A stretch of 64,000 bases of DNA from Candidatus Limisoma faecipullorum (GCA_017694955.1 JADIMC010000053.1:1-64000); one strand, 5' to 3'; numbered from the stretch's first letter, positions 16,436 through 26,747 are shown. Made by a program: numbers and translations. Notes: generated from the sequence alone by a model not told the origin.

Positions 16436-17752
16436 TCATTCACCCGCAGGCTTAGTTAACACAAAATAATCTTCCGCATTGTCTTTGCTGACTAACTTCA
16501 ATGTTTCCGGCATAAACGGCACACAGTTGAACACATCAACAGTATATGTACCATTCACAGCCTGAACAAAATCTTTCAAAGCAGGAATAGCATTTGAATA
16601 AGGTATCGAGTTATCATCTCCAGAGCCATCCGCCACAATAGAGATACCACCATCAGAAGGATTTAATTCCATATAGAACAATGCAATCATAGGATTGGAG
16701 GAAGACCTACTATGTATATTCACCTGCAAGGCAAAAGACGAGGTCAAAGCATCAAAGACAACACCCCAGTCCACAGTCATGCCAAGAGCTTCCGCTCCTT
16801 TAACCACAGCATCGTAGGCAGCAGCAAGTTCGCCAGACATATTGGCATAAGCACCTGTACCATCCAATGAAGCATCGATATCCCACGTCAATGAAGCATT
16901 TAACAGCTGGTCAATTAGAGACGGACCACTAATAACACCTGTCTGACCCTCGTCGATGCATTCAAGCTTTGAGCCGTCTTCCGACAACTTGAAGTTCTGC
17001 AATGCAAGGTCGAAATTGCGTCCTTCAAACGGAGTACAGAAATGTACCGTACCATCAAGACGCACTACAAACGGGTCGCTTACAGCATCGGTAGCCGGGT
17101 CGCCGCCCTCAGGCAAGAACACCATCACACCGTCAGAAACACTTATCGTGTAGTTCAATCCCCCAGCTGTCATTGTCAATTCAGGAACTTGTGTACTGAA
17201 CATAGCATCCATATGCTCCGTAATCTTATCGTAATAAGTCTTCCAGTCCTGGTCTGCCGGCATCTTGTAGAGATACACTTCCAGGCCATGCTTCTTGCCT
17301 TTCATCTTGAAATGCTCGGAATCGCCCTCATAAATCACGAACTCATAATCCCCATTATGACCGATACCGTCAGACGACGGGTCGGCAAAAGTATGAAGCA
17401 ATGAGTTATTGACATTAAAAGTCAATACCGGTCCCTGGTCAGAGATTATCTCATAATTGCCGTTCTGCTCCTTATATGCACCGCCAGACGAAACGGCATT
17501 GTTGGCAGCCATAAGTACATTCTTATGGGCATCGAACTTGACAATGATAGGATAACCCTTTTCGCTCTCGTTTGCAAAATATTCCATCACCCAACCGTTC
17601 TCGGCAGAGGTAAGCAATTCATAATATTCGTTGACCTTTGCCTCCGTACGCTGTGCCGACGACTGTTCCCATATATCGTCCTCCTGCTTGAAGCAAGAGC
17701 TCAAAGGCAGCAGCACTGAAGCACATAACAATATTCCAAATATTTTTTTCAT
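16436..17752 (-). CDS. DUF4302 lipoprotein
   Basis: 438 residues; lipobox LPLSSC near residue 20. The opening after the signal, with AKVNEYYELLTSAENGWVMEYF and later GGAYKEQNGNYEIISDQGPVLTFN, is the DUF4302 pattern, a family known from SusCD loci encoding a zinc metallohydrolase lipoprotein. It is the last gene of the operon, 17 bases after the metallohydrolase. Its role is not established; a surface-exposed accessory subunit of the uptake complex is a reasonable guess. Start ATG is unambiguous. Confidence 0.8.
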   Translation of the reverse strand: MKKIFGILLCASVLLPLSSCFKQEDDIWEQSSAQRTEAKVNEYYELLTSAENGWVMEYFANESEKGYPIIVKFDAHKNVLMAANNAVSSGGAYKEQNGNYEIISDQGPVLTFNVNNSLLHTFADPSSDGIGHNGDYEFVIYEGDSEHFKMKGKKHGLEVYLYKMPADQDWKTYYDKITEHMDAMFSTQVPELTMTAGGLNYTISVSDGVMVFLPEGGDPATDAVSDPFVVRLDGTVHFCTPFEGRNFDLALQNFKLSEDGSKLECIDEGQTGVISGPSLIDQLLNASLTWDIDASLDGTGAYANMSGELAAAYDAVVKGAEALGMTVDWGVVFDALTSSFALQVNIHSRSSSNPMIALFYMELNPSDGGISIVADGSGDDNSIPYSNAIPALKDFVQAVNGTYTVDVFNCVPFMPETLKLVSKDNAEDYFVLTKPAGE

Positions 17753-17769
17753 AATTCCTTACAAGCTAA

Positions 17770-18792
17770 TTATTGTTCAACACTTGTTTCTCCATTATCC
17801 GACTGTCCCGGCACCGGGATGTCGTAAACCTGCTTTCTCAATTCCTCAAGCACAGACAGGCTGTAGGTGTTCTGCACATGCTGCACCTCTTCGCGCAAAG
17901 CGTCGAGATCGGCACCCCAGGCATCACGGAACCAGTTGCGTGCAATCTCCACCTTCTGGTTGATCAAAGCCACGCCATCAACGCCATCAGCGTCCTCTGT
18001 CTCGACATAGCTCTCACCAACAAGTTCCCAGCCCTTAGCTGCATTTTCAAGCAAAGCGTTCCATTCGGCATCACGCATCGTGATATAGCGCGCGATAGTT
18101 TCCGCAAAGTCCTCACGAGGCTGGCTACTTGCATAATTCGAGACAAAGCCGAGCGAAGCTGTAACGCGCTCGTCACGGTCCTGCCATCCCAAAGCGTCAT
18201 AGTGCCCTACCGACAACGAATCGAAATTCTTCGGATAAGTCTTTGTCTGGTGAAGGATATGCGCGAACTCGTGATGCATAGTGATGAAGTAGTATTCATT
18301 CAGATTGTCGATACTCGAAACATCCATCTCGTTGACATAGAACAACGAAACTTTCAAACCGCCCTCCGCAAGACCAAGAACGATGGTATGATTGGCAGGA
18401 TTCACAGCCGGAGAGCCGATAAGATGGATGATCCGCGGGGAATTGGTCTTCATAAAGTTCTTGTCGGGCACAACCTTGTCATAGACGTCGAACCAAAGAT
18501 ACTTTGTCAGCACCGCAAGATCCACAGAGTTCTCGTATGTCGCCGGCACAAGGTTGTAGTTCATATCCGTGCCCACGTCCTGCAGCTTGTAGCGGAACTG
18601 TATGTTATAGGTCTGACGGAATGCCTCGTCGAGATATACATCGAGCTGATAAGTCGATGACTGCGGGTCAATCTCCACCACATCCGTAGGGAAAATGCTG
18701 TTAGGGTCGAGGTCGTCATCGCCGCAAGCCGCAAAGGCAAGCCCCATGCAGCAAGCCACCGCCGTCCTGAATATATAATTCTTGATTTTCAT
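17770..18792 (-). CDS. SusCD-associated zinc metallohydrolase lipoprotein
   Basis: 340 residues; lipobox GLAFAAC near residue 22. The zincin motif HHEFAHILHQ with downstream SVGHYDALGWQDRDERVT marks the family described as substrate import-associated zinc metallohydrolase lipoprotein (TIGR04549). The second His of HExxH and downstream acidic residues could complete a zinc site. The name of the family reflects its repeated location beside SusCD pairs. I infer a surface enzyme that cuts a peptide or peptide-like ligand before import. It is 18 bases downstream of susD and 17 bases upstream of DUF4302. Confidence 0.88.
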   Translation of the reverse strand: MKIKNYIFRTAVACCMGLAFAACGDDDLDPNSIFPTDVVEIDPQSSTYQLDVYLDEAFRQTYNIQFRYKLQDVGTDMNYNLVPATYENSVDLAVLTKYLWFDVYDKVVPDKNFMKTNSPRIIHLIGSPAVNPANHTIVLGLAEGGLKVSLFYVNEMDVSSIDNLNEYYFITMHHEFAHILHQTKTYPKNFDSLSVGHYDALGWQDRDERVTASLGFVSNYASSQPREDFAETIARYITMRDAEWNALLENAAKGWELVGESYVETEDADGVDGVALINQKVEIARNWFRDAWGADLDALREEVQHVQNTYSLSVLEELRKQVYDIPVPGQSDNGETSVEQ

Positions 18793-18810
18793 AATTCCTC
18801 AATTATTACA

Positions 18811-20544
18811 TTATTTATTGTTTTCAAAAGGGCTTTTATAAAGCGTCACATTAGCAGGGTGCTTGCTCGACGACACTTCAATAATAGTCTCGCGGTCAGT
18901 AGGCTGCAAGCCGGCAGAAATAGCCTCGATAGGCACCTGGAAAGCACGGCGCGGGTCATTCCATACAAGCACGTCGGTAGTATTGGCGGCATCACGATGG
19001 CCGGTGACATGGGTAACCTCGATTCCATAGCGCTTGATGTCGAACCAGCGCAAACCGGTGCAGACAGTCTCGATACGGCGGAAATGAAGCACACACCACA
19101 AATACGGCTTCATCTCCTCTGTCACTTTTACTCCGTTCACGGCATCGCAAATCTCGTCGATATGCAAGGCTGGAATATTGTAAGGTATGGCATCGTTATC
19201 TCTTCCTGTGATGCTTTCCTCTTTGTAATAAGAAGTAATCGCATCATCTGTAAGTGGATCCATCTGATATCCGCTAAGATTGTTGTTGCGGGACTCGACC
19301 CATATCGAAAGATCGGCAACGGCACCCGGTATGTCATTCAGGAAAATCTTAGCCTCCGCCCGCATAAGCAAAAGCTCCTCGGCAGTGAACTCCGCGCGCA
19401 TAGCCTTGTAGAAGCCGATACCGGCAACCTTGTCGGTATATTGGAAAAATGGATTCATATACGAAGGCCACAAACCATATTCCTGATTTCCATTAACATA
19501 AAGGCTTGCATAACAAGGCATGAAGTTGAAATCACGCCATGCCGGACCGTTTCCGAAAATAGTGCCTGTAGCCGCATCGCGGTTAAGCGCGTAGCGCGTG
19601 CCTGAACCGCTGATATACATATGAAGCATCAGCTGTGAAGTTGTCGGTATCAACAGGAAGTTGTTGACTGAGCCCGACGAAAAATAATCGGCACAATCGG
19701 CATCGAGACTTGTAAAAGCCTTAGACCAATAAGTGCGCATCATACTTGCCGGGTTAGAGCCGAGCACAGCGTTTGCATACTCCAGCACTTTCTGGTAGTC
19801 GCGCTTGTAAAGGAAGAAACGTGCCGCAAAAGCGTTAGCAGCGTCCATATTGAAATGATACTTCGGCTGTGAATAATACTCGTCGGTGATATATTTCAAT
19901 CCTTCTTCAAGGTCAGCCTGAATCTTGTCATATACAGCCTGTACCGATTCACGCTCATAATGAGGGCTAACCTCGTCTTCCGGTTCTGTAACATAAGGAA
20001 TACCCATAGCAACCGAGCTTGTCTCACCATATTGCATAGCGAAAAGATTGACAAGGTTGAAATGGCAATAAGCCCGCAAGACTAAAGCCTCGCCGTAAGC
20101 GGCATCCATCTTTTCGGCATCCTTGCCTTCAGCAAACTTGCCTTCGGCACGGAATTCCTCGATGGCCTGAAGCACGTGGTTGGCAACGGCAACGCCATGA
20201 TAATAACCCGACCACAACGAAGTGGGAGTATCCTGGATGCTGCTCATATCGGCATCCTCCCATGCGAAAATCTGGTCGTCGATAGGGTCGAAAGCCGCAA
20301 GGTTGTCGTAGCTGATACCGTTAGCGTCCTTCGCGTGGTTGTCAACGATATTGTCAGAACTCATCTCGCCCATCACCGTATAATTCGCATCTGGATAGCC
20401 GTCGGTAAGAGCGGCAAGAAGCAAATCCGGCTGCGAAAGCTCCGCACGGTTGTCGGGCAACGTGTCAAGAAAATCGTTGCACGACGACAGCCCTAACATA
20501 CTGATGCCGGCGGCTGCTAAATATATTGAATTTCTTAATTTCAT
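18811..20544 (-). CDS. SusD/RagB family surface lipoprotein
   Basis: 577 residues, normal for the family. Signal peptide with lipobox LGLSSC; then the standard SusD opening NDFLDTLPDNRAELSQPDLL. Tetratricopeptide-like helices follow (YGEALVLRAYCHFNLVNLFAM, ADLEEGLKYI). The C-terminal part LWCVLHFRRIETVCTGLRWFDIKRYG is the conserved end region. SusD proteins form the hinged lid over the SusC barrel and help capture the ligand. It is 24 bases downstream of susC. Ligand is not deducible from sequence; neighbours argue for peptides rather than glycans. Confidence 0.96.
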   Translation of the reverse strand: MKLRNSIYLAAAGISMLGLSSCNDFLDTLPDNRAELSQPDLLLAALTDGYPDANYTVMGEMSSDNIVDNHAKDANGISYDNLAAFDPIDDQIFAWEDADMSSIQDTPTSLWSGYYHGVAVANHVLQAIEEFRAEGKFAEGKDAEKMDAAYGEALVLRAYCHFNLVNLFAMQYGETSSVAMGIPYVTEPEDEVSPHYERESVQAVYDKIQADLEEGLKYITDEYYSQPKYHFNMDAANAFAARFFLYKRDYQKVLEYANAVLGSNPASMMRTYWSKAFTSLDADCADYFSSGSVNNFLLIPTTSQLMLHMYISGSGTRYALNRDAATGTIFGNGPAWRDFNFMPCYASLYVNGNQEYGLWPSYMNPFFQYTDKVAGIGFYKAMRAEFTAEELLLMRAEAKIFLNDIPGAVADLSIWVESRNNNLSGYQMDPLTDDAITSYYKEESITGRDNDAIPYNIPALHIDEICDAVNGVKVTEEMKPYLWCVLHFRRIETVCTGLRWFDIKRYGIEVTHVTGHRDAANTTDVLVWNDPRRAFQVPIEAISAGLQPTDRETIIEVSSSKHPANVTLYKSPFENNK

Positions 20545-20568
20545 ATCTCTTTTACGTTTTATCTAAGT

Positions 20569-23500
20569 TTATAAGCTGAATCTCAAAGTAAGCGTAAATT
20601 GCTTCGGGTTAGGCACTGCCACACCACCAGCGTTGAAGAACTCAGGATCCTGTCCGTTGAGTTTCTTGTCGGCATAGAGCAGACAGAGGTTGGTAGCCTG
20701 CAACTTCAAGGAAGCCGAAGAAAAACGAATCTTCTCGAGGAATGACTTCGGAAGGTCGTAAGTCAATGAAACTTCCTTCAAACGGATGAAACCGCCGTCA
20801 GCCACACGCTCGGTTGAATAGTTGTAAGCGCTGTAAGCACGCTCCAAGTATTGGTCTTGCTCGTCCTGACGCTTGCTGGCGATAACCGGGATAGTGGTAT
20901 AAGCCTCGTCGCCCGGCAATGTCCAACGATTCTTGAACTCACGCGGAAGCGCGGTCATATCATCGTATGAGTTGGAGAATACCGGATCAAGACGCACCTT
21001 GTTGCCGAATGAATAAGTAAGGAACACGTTCAGGCGGAAATTCTTCCAACGCAAAGTGTTACCGAAACCACCGGTGATAGTCGGGTCGGTAGGACCTTCA
21101 TATACAAGGTATTCATTTTCGAAATCCTGGAAGTTGATGTCAGTTGTGGTAACTTCGCCTTTCTCGTTGATTACTTGCGGAATACCTTCTTCGTTCAATC
21201 CTACGAACTGGTAAGAGAACAACGCACGTACAGGATAGCCTTCCTTGGCATAACCGGCGCCGTTTACAAGTTCGATTGCCTGTGAATAGTTTTCAAGCTC
21301 CGTAATCTCGTTCTTGACTTTCGAGAAAGTAAGGTCGGTAGTCCAGCTGAAATCCTTATTTTCAATGTTCGTCGTGGAGATTGTAACCTCGGCGCCGTGC
21401 GACTTCATAGAAGCGACGTTACCGAATTTACGCGACTCACCGCCGACACCTTCATTGTATGCGATACCGATAAGGTCGTAGTTGTTACGGAAATAGATAT
21501 CGGCTGAAGCGTTGATGCGGTTGTTGAGGAAACCGAGGTCGATACCGAAGTTGAACTCGTGCTTCTTCTCATAAGTCAAATCGGAGTTTCCGAGCGAGCT
21601 GAGGATAAGCGCAAGCTCCTGGTCGGAAGCATTCGGACGCCAAACAGTAGAAGGCGTGAAAATCGGCGTAGCGTTGGAAACGCTTGCAGGTCCGCTATCG
21701 GCAGTCAGCGAATAAGAGACACGTGCCGTGGCATGCGAAAGAATCTTCGGGTCAACATTCTTCTTGAAGAAAGCCTCCTCATGCGCGTTCCATGCGCCGG
21801 AAACGTTCCAAGTAGGCAGCCAGCGGGCGCTGCGCGCCTTACCAAGCTTGTTAGTACCCTCATAGCGGATAGTACCGTTCAATACGTAACGTCCGGCATA
21901 AGAATATGTCAAGTTGGCAAACGAAGCGAACGAGCGGCGGTAAGTAGGAACGAAACCATAATAAGTGTGTCCTTCCTCAATCTGCTGCTTGAACAACTCA
22001 TAGTCGAGCAATGGCACACCGCCGTAATCGTAAACGAATCCCCATCCTTCCCAGCTTGTCTGGTTACGGTTGGTGCTGCTTACTTCCACACCGGCAAGCG
22101 CATTGAAGATATGCGTGTTGTTCCAGTTCTTGTTATATGTAGCCGTTCCACGGAAATCGTACTGCGAAACCGTATATGTATCATTATAATAGATACCACC
22201 TTGCGGAAGGATAGTCTGCGGCAAAGCATTAGGATCATCAGGGTTAGTGTAAAGGAACGGGTTCAAATCGCGGATAGTGGCATCCTCCGGATCGATACCG
22301 GCACGGTATGCATTCGCCTGATTGGAATGGTCCTTCACATAGTGCTGCTGCACAGAGCTCTGATAGCGATACGCACCCAAAGCATTGAGCTCCAGCCCCT
22401 CGATTGGTTTCCAGTTCAATTCAGCCTGGAATTTCAGATCGGTCACACCTATGTCGATATAGTTGTTCTCCAACTCGTTGAAAATGTTGAATTCAGCATA
22501 GTTGCGCTTATAATACTCATTCGGGTCGAGAGCCCTTGAAGCATTGATTGCGTAGCTATACGGGTTGATATCGAAATCGCGCTGAACAGTACCGCTCACG
22601 GCATCGACATTCTGGCTCAAAGTACCCGGGGCTTTCTGCTCACGATAAGAATCGGAAGTCAATACGGAGAAACGCACTGTCGGCGAAATCTGATACGAAG
22701 CGTTGGCGTTGAACGTATAACGGCGCACATTGCTCGAAACTGTCCATCCCGGGTCGTTCATAAACGACAACGAAGTATAGAAGTTACCTTTTTCCGTACC
22801 GCCGGAAACGCTCACAGAGTGGTTCTGCATGACAGCGTTGCTGAACAATTCATCGAACCAGTCGGTATTGCGGTACTCAGCCTCACGCAGATATGCATTC
22901 ATAGCCGACTGAGTGTGGGCCAGACCGAATTGGCCGTTGGTAGCATTATACGTATCGATCAAATCGTACATCTTACCATAGATACCGCTTGTGGAATTCT
23001 GAGCGATCGAAGCGAATTCCAACCATCCCTTGTCGGCCATTTCCTTATATATACCCATTTGTTCCTGAGAATTGGAAATGTTGAATTCGCTATAATGCGG
23101 CTTCAGACGAGTGGTGAATTCACCAGTATAGCTTACGCGGGTCGAACCGGCCTTACCTTTCTTTGTGGTAACGACAATCACACCGGCCATCGCGCGCGCG
23201 CCATATATAGAGGTGGCGGAACCGTCCTTCAGAATCTGGAAGCTCTCGATATCGTCGGAGTTAAGACCGGCAATCGCAGAAGAGATAAGCGTAACGGCAT
23301 CACCGGACGACAACTCGTCGGCAGAAACCTCCACGGCATCCTCCATAACGACACCATCCACAACCCACAACGGCTTGGAATCGCCATAAATAGAAGTGGC
23401 ACCACGCACACGGATCTTAGGAGCAGTACCGAATGTACCGGAAACGTTCTGGATAGAGACACCGGAAACCTTTCCTTCAAGCCCGCGGCTTATATCAGCC

Positions 23501-23904
23501 ACACCGTCGAGCTTGGCATCGGATGCATCAATCTGCGTGGTTGCACCGGTAAACAGACGCTTGTCCATCTTACCCATACCGGTAACGACAACCTCGCCCA
23601 GCACCTGTGAATTACTTTCCAAAACAATCTTCATCTCAGACGAGGAAACTTTCACTTCCTTGGTATCCATACCAACGTAAGTGACCACGAGCCTTGAGTC
23701 GCTCGAAGGCACCGTAAGCGTAAACCGGCCGTCGAAGTCGGTCGCCGTGCCTGTCGCTTCCTGTCCCTTAACCCTTACCGTAGCACCGATAATTGGTTCG
23801 CCATCTTCGGCGGAGACAACGACACCCGTCACCTTCATCTGCGCGAATGCCGGCAGCGAAAGGATGGCCATCGTTATCAGAATGACAAATCTTTTCAGTT
23901 TCAT
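20569..23904 (-). CDS. SusC/RagA TonB-dependent outer-membrane transporter
   Basis: 1111 residues using the ATG at 23904 (MKLKRFVILITMAIL signal peptide); an ATG three codons earlier is possible. After the signal comes a carboxypeptidase-regulatory-like domain (about 24-100, VTGVVVSAEDGEPIIGATV), then the plug with GEVVVTGMGKMDKRLFTGAT and ASDAKLDGVADISRGLEGKVSG, and a long barrel ending in LTLRFSL with a terminal aromatic pattern. It takes up a large ligand through the outer membrane using TonB energy. First gene of an operon with susD, zinc metallohydrolase and DUF4302. No ECF sigma/anti-sigma pair, hybrid two-component sensor or glycoside hydrolase is adjacent. Confidence 0.96.
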   Translation of the reverse strand: MKLKRFVILITMAILSLPAFAQMKVTGVVVSAEDGEPIIGATVRVKGQEATGTATDFDGRFTLTVPSSDSRLVVTYVGMDTKEVKVSSSEMKIVLESNSQVLGEVVVTGMGKMDKRLFTGATTQIDASDAKLDGVADISRGLEGKVSGVSIQNVSGTFGTAPKIRVRGATSIYGDSKPLWVVDGVVMEDAVEVSADELSSGDAVTLISSAIAGLNSDDIESFQILKDGSATSIYGARAMAGVIVVTTKKGKAGSTRVSYTGEFTTRLKPHYSEFNISNSQEQMGIYKEMADKGWLEFASIAQNSTSGIYGKMYDLIDTYNATNGQFGLAHTQSAMNAYLREAEYRNTDWFDELFSNAVMQNHSVSVSGGTEKGNFYTSLSFMNDPGWTVSSNVRRYTFNANASYQISPTVRFSVLTSDSYREQKAPGTLSQNVDAVSGTVQRDFDINPYSYAINASRALDPNEYYKRNYAEFNIFNELENNYIDIGVTDLKFQAELNWKPIEGLELNALGAYRYQSSVQQHYVKDHSNQANAYRAGIDPEDATIRDLNPFLYTNPDDPNALPQTILPQGGIYYNDTYTVSQYDFRGTATYNKNWNNTHIFNALAGVEVSSTNRNQTSWEGWGFVYDYGGVPLLDYELFKQQIEEGHTYYGFVPTYRRSFASFANLTYSYAGRYVLNGTIRYEGTNKLGKARSARWLPTWNVSGAWNAHEEAFFKKNVDPKILSHATARVSYSLTADSGPASVSNATPIFTPSTVWRPNASDQELALILSSLGNSDLTYEKKHEFNFGIDLGFLNNRINASADIYFRNNYDLIGIAYNEGVGGESRKFGNVASMKSHGAEVTISTTNIENKDFSWTTDLTFSKVKNEITELENYSQAIELVNGAGYAKEGYPVRALFSYQFVGLNEEGIPQVINEKGEVTTTDINFQDFENEYLVYEGPTDPTITGGFGNTLRWKNFRLNVFLTYSFGNKVRLDPVFSNSYDDMTALPREFKNRWTLPGDEAYTTIPVIASKRQDEQDQYLERAYSAYNYSTERVADGGFIRLKEVSLTYDLPKSFLEKIRFSSASLKLQATNLCLLYADKKLNGQDPEFFNAGGVAVPNPKQFTLTLRFSL

Positions 23905-23957
23905 AAAAAACATTACATCAAATTATAAAAACACACAATAAATTAAATTCAACTCAT

Positions 23958-23980
23958 TGCAGTTTCAATCTGAAACTGCA
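23958..23980. promoter_or_regulatory. Inverted repeat upstream of susC
   Basis: Perfect 10-bp arms TGCAGTTTCA / TGAAACTGCA with a 3-base centre, about 53 bases before the susC start. It could be an operator or an mRNA-leader hairpin. Confidence 0.5.
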
Positions 23981-24627
23981 TTTTCGCTGCCGTAATGTTA
24001 ATTCCGTCATAAGAATTAAGAATCGACCGCCTTTTTCAACACGCTATGAATAACAAATTTTCAAATCCGCATCCGATTAACAATACCACTTTTTCAAAAA
24101 TTCGTCCGTTTCGTAGCACTATGCTAAGTTATGAATCTTTTTTTAATCCCACAAAATATTTTTGTACTTTTTTGCATTGTATTTGTCAACAGAGAAAAAT
24201 GAAGACAAAGGGAAAAATGTCTGGCAACAATGTTATATAACATATTTACAAACAATATCATACCCACATTCCTGCATAAAATGAGCAACACCAAGAAAAC
24301 CGGATTCCCAGATATAATTAAAGGTGGAGCCGAAAAAATCTCACAAAAAACCACGAATGGGAAGTCGAATTTTAGAAAGATATGACCGCAAATTCATAAC
24401 AAAATAAAAGTTTACGACCTCAAAAAGCGAAAATACGTCACCTTTGAAAGACATCCCATAACCTGTTACAGAAATGTTAAATTTTAACACTATTGAAACA
24501 AGCTATTAAAATCTTGTCCAAATAACAACAACACAATAATAATCAAAACATTAACGCGACTTTCAATTTATAAGCGCATAATTAATGATACAACAAATCC
24601 ACACCTTAATATAATATTGTGTCACAA

Positions 24628-24661
24628 ATTGACCCCAAAAAGAATATTTATTGTAATTTTG
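24628..24661 (+). promoter_or_regulatory. Promoter of asd
   Basis: ATTG at 24628-24631, 22-base spacer, TAATTTTG at 24654-24661; leader of about 65 bases containing CAGACATCATCTGTCTG, an imperfect hairpin at 24673-24689. Confidence 0.55.
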
Positions 24662-24734
24662 CAGCCGCAAAGCAGACATCATCTGTCTGCTGGCAAGATT
24701 ATTTTACGCATATATTAAATCGGAAAAGGAAAAA

Positions 24735-25745
24735 ATGAGAGTTGCTATTGTCGGCGCAAGCGGTGCCGTTGGGCAAGAGTTCCTGCGCGTTCTTGAAGAG
24801 CAGAATTTCCCAACAGACGACCTGCTACTTTTCGGCTCAAAGCGCAGTGCCGGAAAAAAATACACATTCAAAGACAAGGAATACACCGTAAAAGAATTGT
24901 GCCACAATGATGATTTCAAAGACGTTGACATAGTATTCGCATCAGCAGGCGCTAGCACATCGAAAGAATTCGCCAGCACAATCACAAAGTACGGAGCCAT
25001 AATGATCGACAATTCAAGCGCATTCCGTATGGAGGACGACATTCCATTGGTGGTACCGGAGGTGAATGGCGACGATGCGCTCCACGCTCCACGCAACATC
25101 ATAGCAAACCCTAATTGCACCACAATACAAATGGTGGTAGCATTGAAAGCTATCCACGACATATCCCCAATCAAACGCGCCCATGTCGCAACCTACCAGG
25201 CAGCAAGCGGAGCAGGCGCGCTCGGGATGGAAGAGCTTGTGCAACAACACAGGGACATCGCCGCCGGCAAAGAGCCGGTAGTGGAAAAATTCGCCTATCA
25301 GCTCGCCTACAACCTCATTCCTCATATCGACGTATTCATGGACAACGGATACACTAAAGAGGAAATGAAGATGTATCACGAAACAAAAAAGATAATGCAC
25401 GCACCGGACCTGGACGTAAGCGCCATGTGCGTACGCGTACCTGTAATGCGAGCCCACAGCGAAGCCATTTGGGTTGAGACCGAACGGCCAATCAGCGTGG
25501 AAGAGGCCCGCGAGGCATTCCGCAAAGGCAAAGGACTTGTCGTGACCGACGAGCCTGAAAACAAAAAATACCCGATGCCGTTGTTCGCTGCGGGGTGTGA
25601 CCCAGTATATGTAGGGCGCATACGCAAAGACCTGACAAACGAATGCGGACTGTCGTTCTGGGTTGTCGGCGACCAGATAAAGAAAGGTGCAGCACTCAAT
25701 GCCGTACAGATTGCCCAATACCTTATAAATAACAAGAAAGCATAA
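24735..25745 (+). CDS. asd: Aspartate-semialdehyde dehydrogenase
   Basis: 336 residues, full length. NADP-binding opening [20 protein letters not shown], active-site NPNCTTIQ with nucleophile Cys128, and the substrate-binding region [13 protein letters not shown]. It reduces aspartyl-4-phosphate to aspartate semialdehyde in the cytoplasm, the branch point to lysine/diaminopimelate, threonine and methionine. It starts the transcript and is followed after 3 bases by a GNGPSL-motif protein, so the two are almost certainly co-transcribed. Confidence 0.97.
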   Translation: MRVAIVGASGAVGQEFLRVLEEQNFPTDDLLLFGSKRSAGKKYTFKDKEYTVKELCHNDDFKDVDIVFASAGASTSKEFASTITKYGAIMIDNSSAFRMEDDIPLVVPEVNGDDALHAPRNIIANPNCTTIQMVVALKAIHDISPIKRAHVATYQAASGAGALGMEELVQQHRDIAAGKEPVVEKFAYQLAYNLIPHIDVFMDNGYTKEEMKMYHETKKIMHAPDLDVSAMCVRVPVMRAHSEAIWVETERPISVEEAREAFRKGKGLVVTDEPENKKYPMPLFAAGCDPVYVGRIRKDLTNECGLSFWVVGDQIKKGAALNAVQIAQYLINNKKA

Positions 25746-25748
25746 AAT

Positions 25749-26594
25749 ATGAATTTCGACAGGCTGGCACAAGCAACAGGGAAATTGTCGCAGACAATTG
25801 GCAGCATACTGAAAATAGTCCTGCTTTCCCGCAGTCAGTCCGTAAAACGGACAGCGACCGGCAACGATGAAATTATCGTGCTCGGCAACGGTCCGTCGTT
25901 GAACCAGACCGTCGAGACATCATACACTTTTCTGGAGAGCCGCAAAAAACTCGCAGTAAATTTTGCGGCAAACACTCCATTATACTTCAGACTCAAGCCA
26001 GAATACTACGTTCTTGCAGACCCACACTTTTTCAGCACCGGCAACGAAGCAGTTGATAATCTGTGGTTGACTTTTTCCAAGAAAACCGACTGGGATATGG
26101 TGCTATTTATTCCGACAAGAGCGAAAATTCCGAATCCGGAAGAGATAAAGCGGAATCCGCACATCACAGTCGAGCGGTACAATCTGACACCAGTGGAAGG
26201 ATGCAAACGTCTCTGCCATTTAGCCTACCGCAAAGGTTGGGGAATGCCGCGTCCGCGCAACGTGCTGATACCATCCATTATGCTCGCTCTCAATTCCGGA
26301 TTCCGCACAATATATGTTGCGGGAGCAGATCATTCGTGGATGAAAACACTGTCGGTTGACGAGAATAACAATGTCGTTAGCATTCAACCGCATTTCTACA
26401 AGGACAGCGAAAAGGAAAACACACGCGTCAGCACAGAATACGCCGGCTATCCATTGTACAAGATTGTATATAGCTTTTACGTCGCGTTTAAAGCCTATTT
26501 CGACATCCGCGACTATGCCGGAAGCATTGGGGCAACCATCTACAACATCACTCCCGGCAGCTTTATCGACGCATTTCCACGAAAAACCGTGTGA
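25749..26594 (+). CDS. GNGPSL-motif protein, DUF115/GT42-like
   Basis: 281 residues, no signal peptide. The motif IIVLGNGPSLNQT, then VNFAANTPLYFRLKPEYYVLADP, and PSIMLALNSGFRTIYVAGADHSW resemble the nucleotide-sugar-binding arrangement of DUF115/MAF-type proteins and of CAZy GT42 sialyltransferases (GNGPSL; YLSGIDF). I infer a cytoplasmic glycosyltransferase or nucleotide-sugar-dependent enzyme involved in surface polysaccharide or protein glycosylation. Its position directly behind asd is unexpected for that role. Precise activity cannot be given. Confidence 0.6.
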   Translation: MNFDRLAQATGKLSQTIGSILKIVLLSRSQSVKRTATGNDEIIVLGNGPSLNQTVETSYTFLESRKKLAVNFAANTPLYFRLKPEYYVLADPHFFSTGNEAVDNLWLTFSKKTDWDMVLFIPTRAKIPNPEEIKRNPHITVERYNLTPVEGCKRLCHLAYRKGWGMPRPRNVLIPSIMLALNSGFRTIYVAGADHSWMKTLSVDENNNVVSIQPHFYKDSEKENTRVSTEYAGYPLYKIVYSFYVAFKAYFDIRDYAGSIGATIYNITPGSFIDAFPRKTV

Positions 26595-26747
26595 TGGCAC
26601 GCTGAAGCCTTTTTCAAAAACACGGCCCGACAATCCCCTATCCTACAAGGCATTAACATTCCCTGTAGAGATTTTGTAAACGAGAAGTTTATTGTCGCAA
26701 GTATCATAATAGGGTGAGATTTTTCATATCAGGCTACATAATATGAA

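Larger units (their letters stand above)
23905..24734. other. Long divergent intergenic region
   Basis: About 830 bases between susC and asd with no credible gene; short open frames in it have no start context or family resemblance. It is very AT-rich. Notable are the inverted repeat at 23958-23980, a perfect 14-bp palindrome ATGTTATATAACAT at 24230-24243, and the asd promoter at 24628-24661. No clear TAnnTTTG box for susC was found, so that operon may use an alternative sigma factor or activator. Confidence 0.65.

Noticed and set aside
24046-24240. 64-codon open frame upstream of asd
   Set aside because: AT-rich, no ribosome-binding context, no family features; treated as part of the control region.
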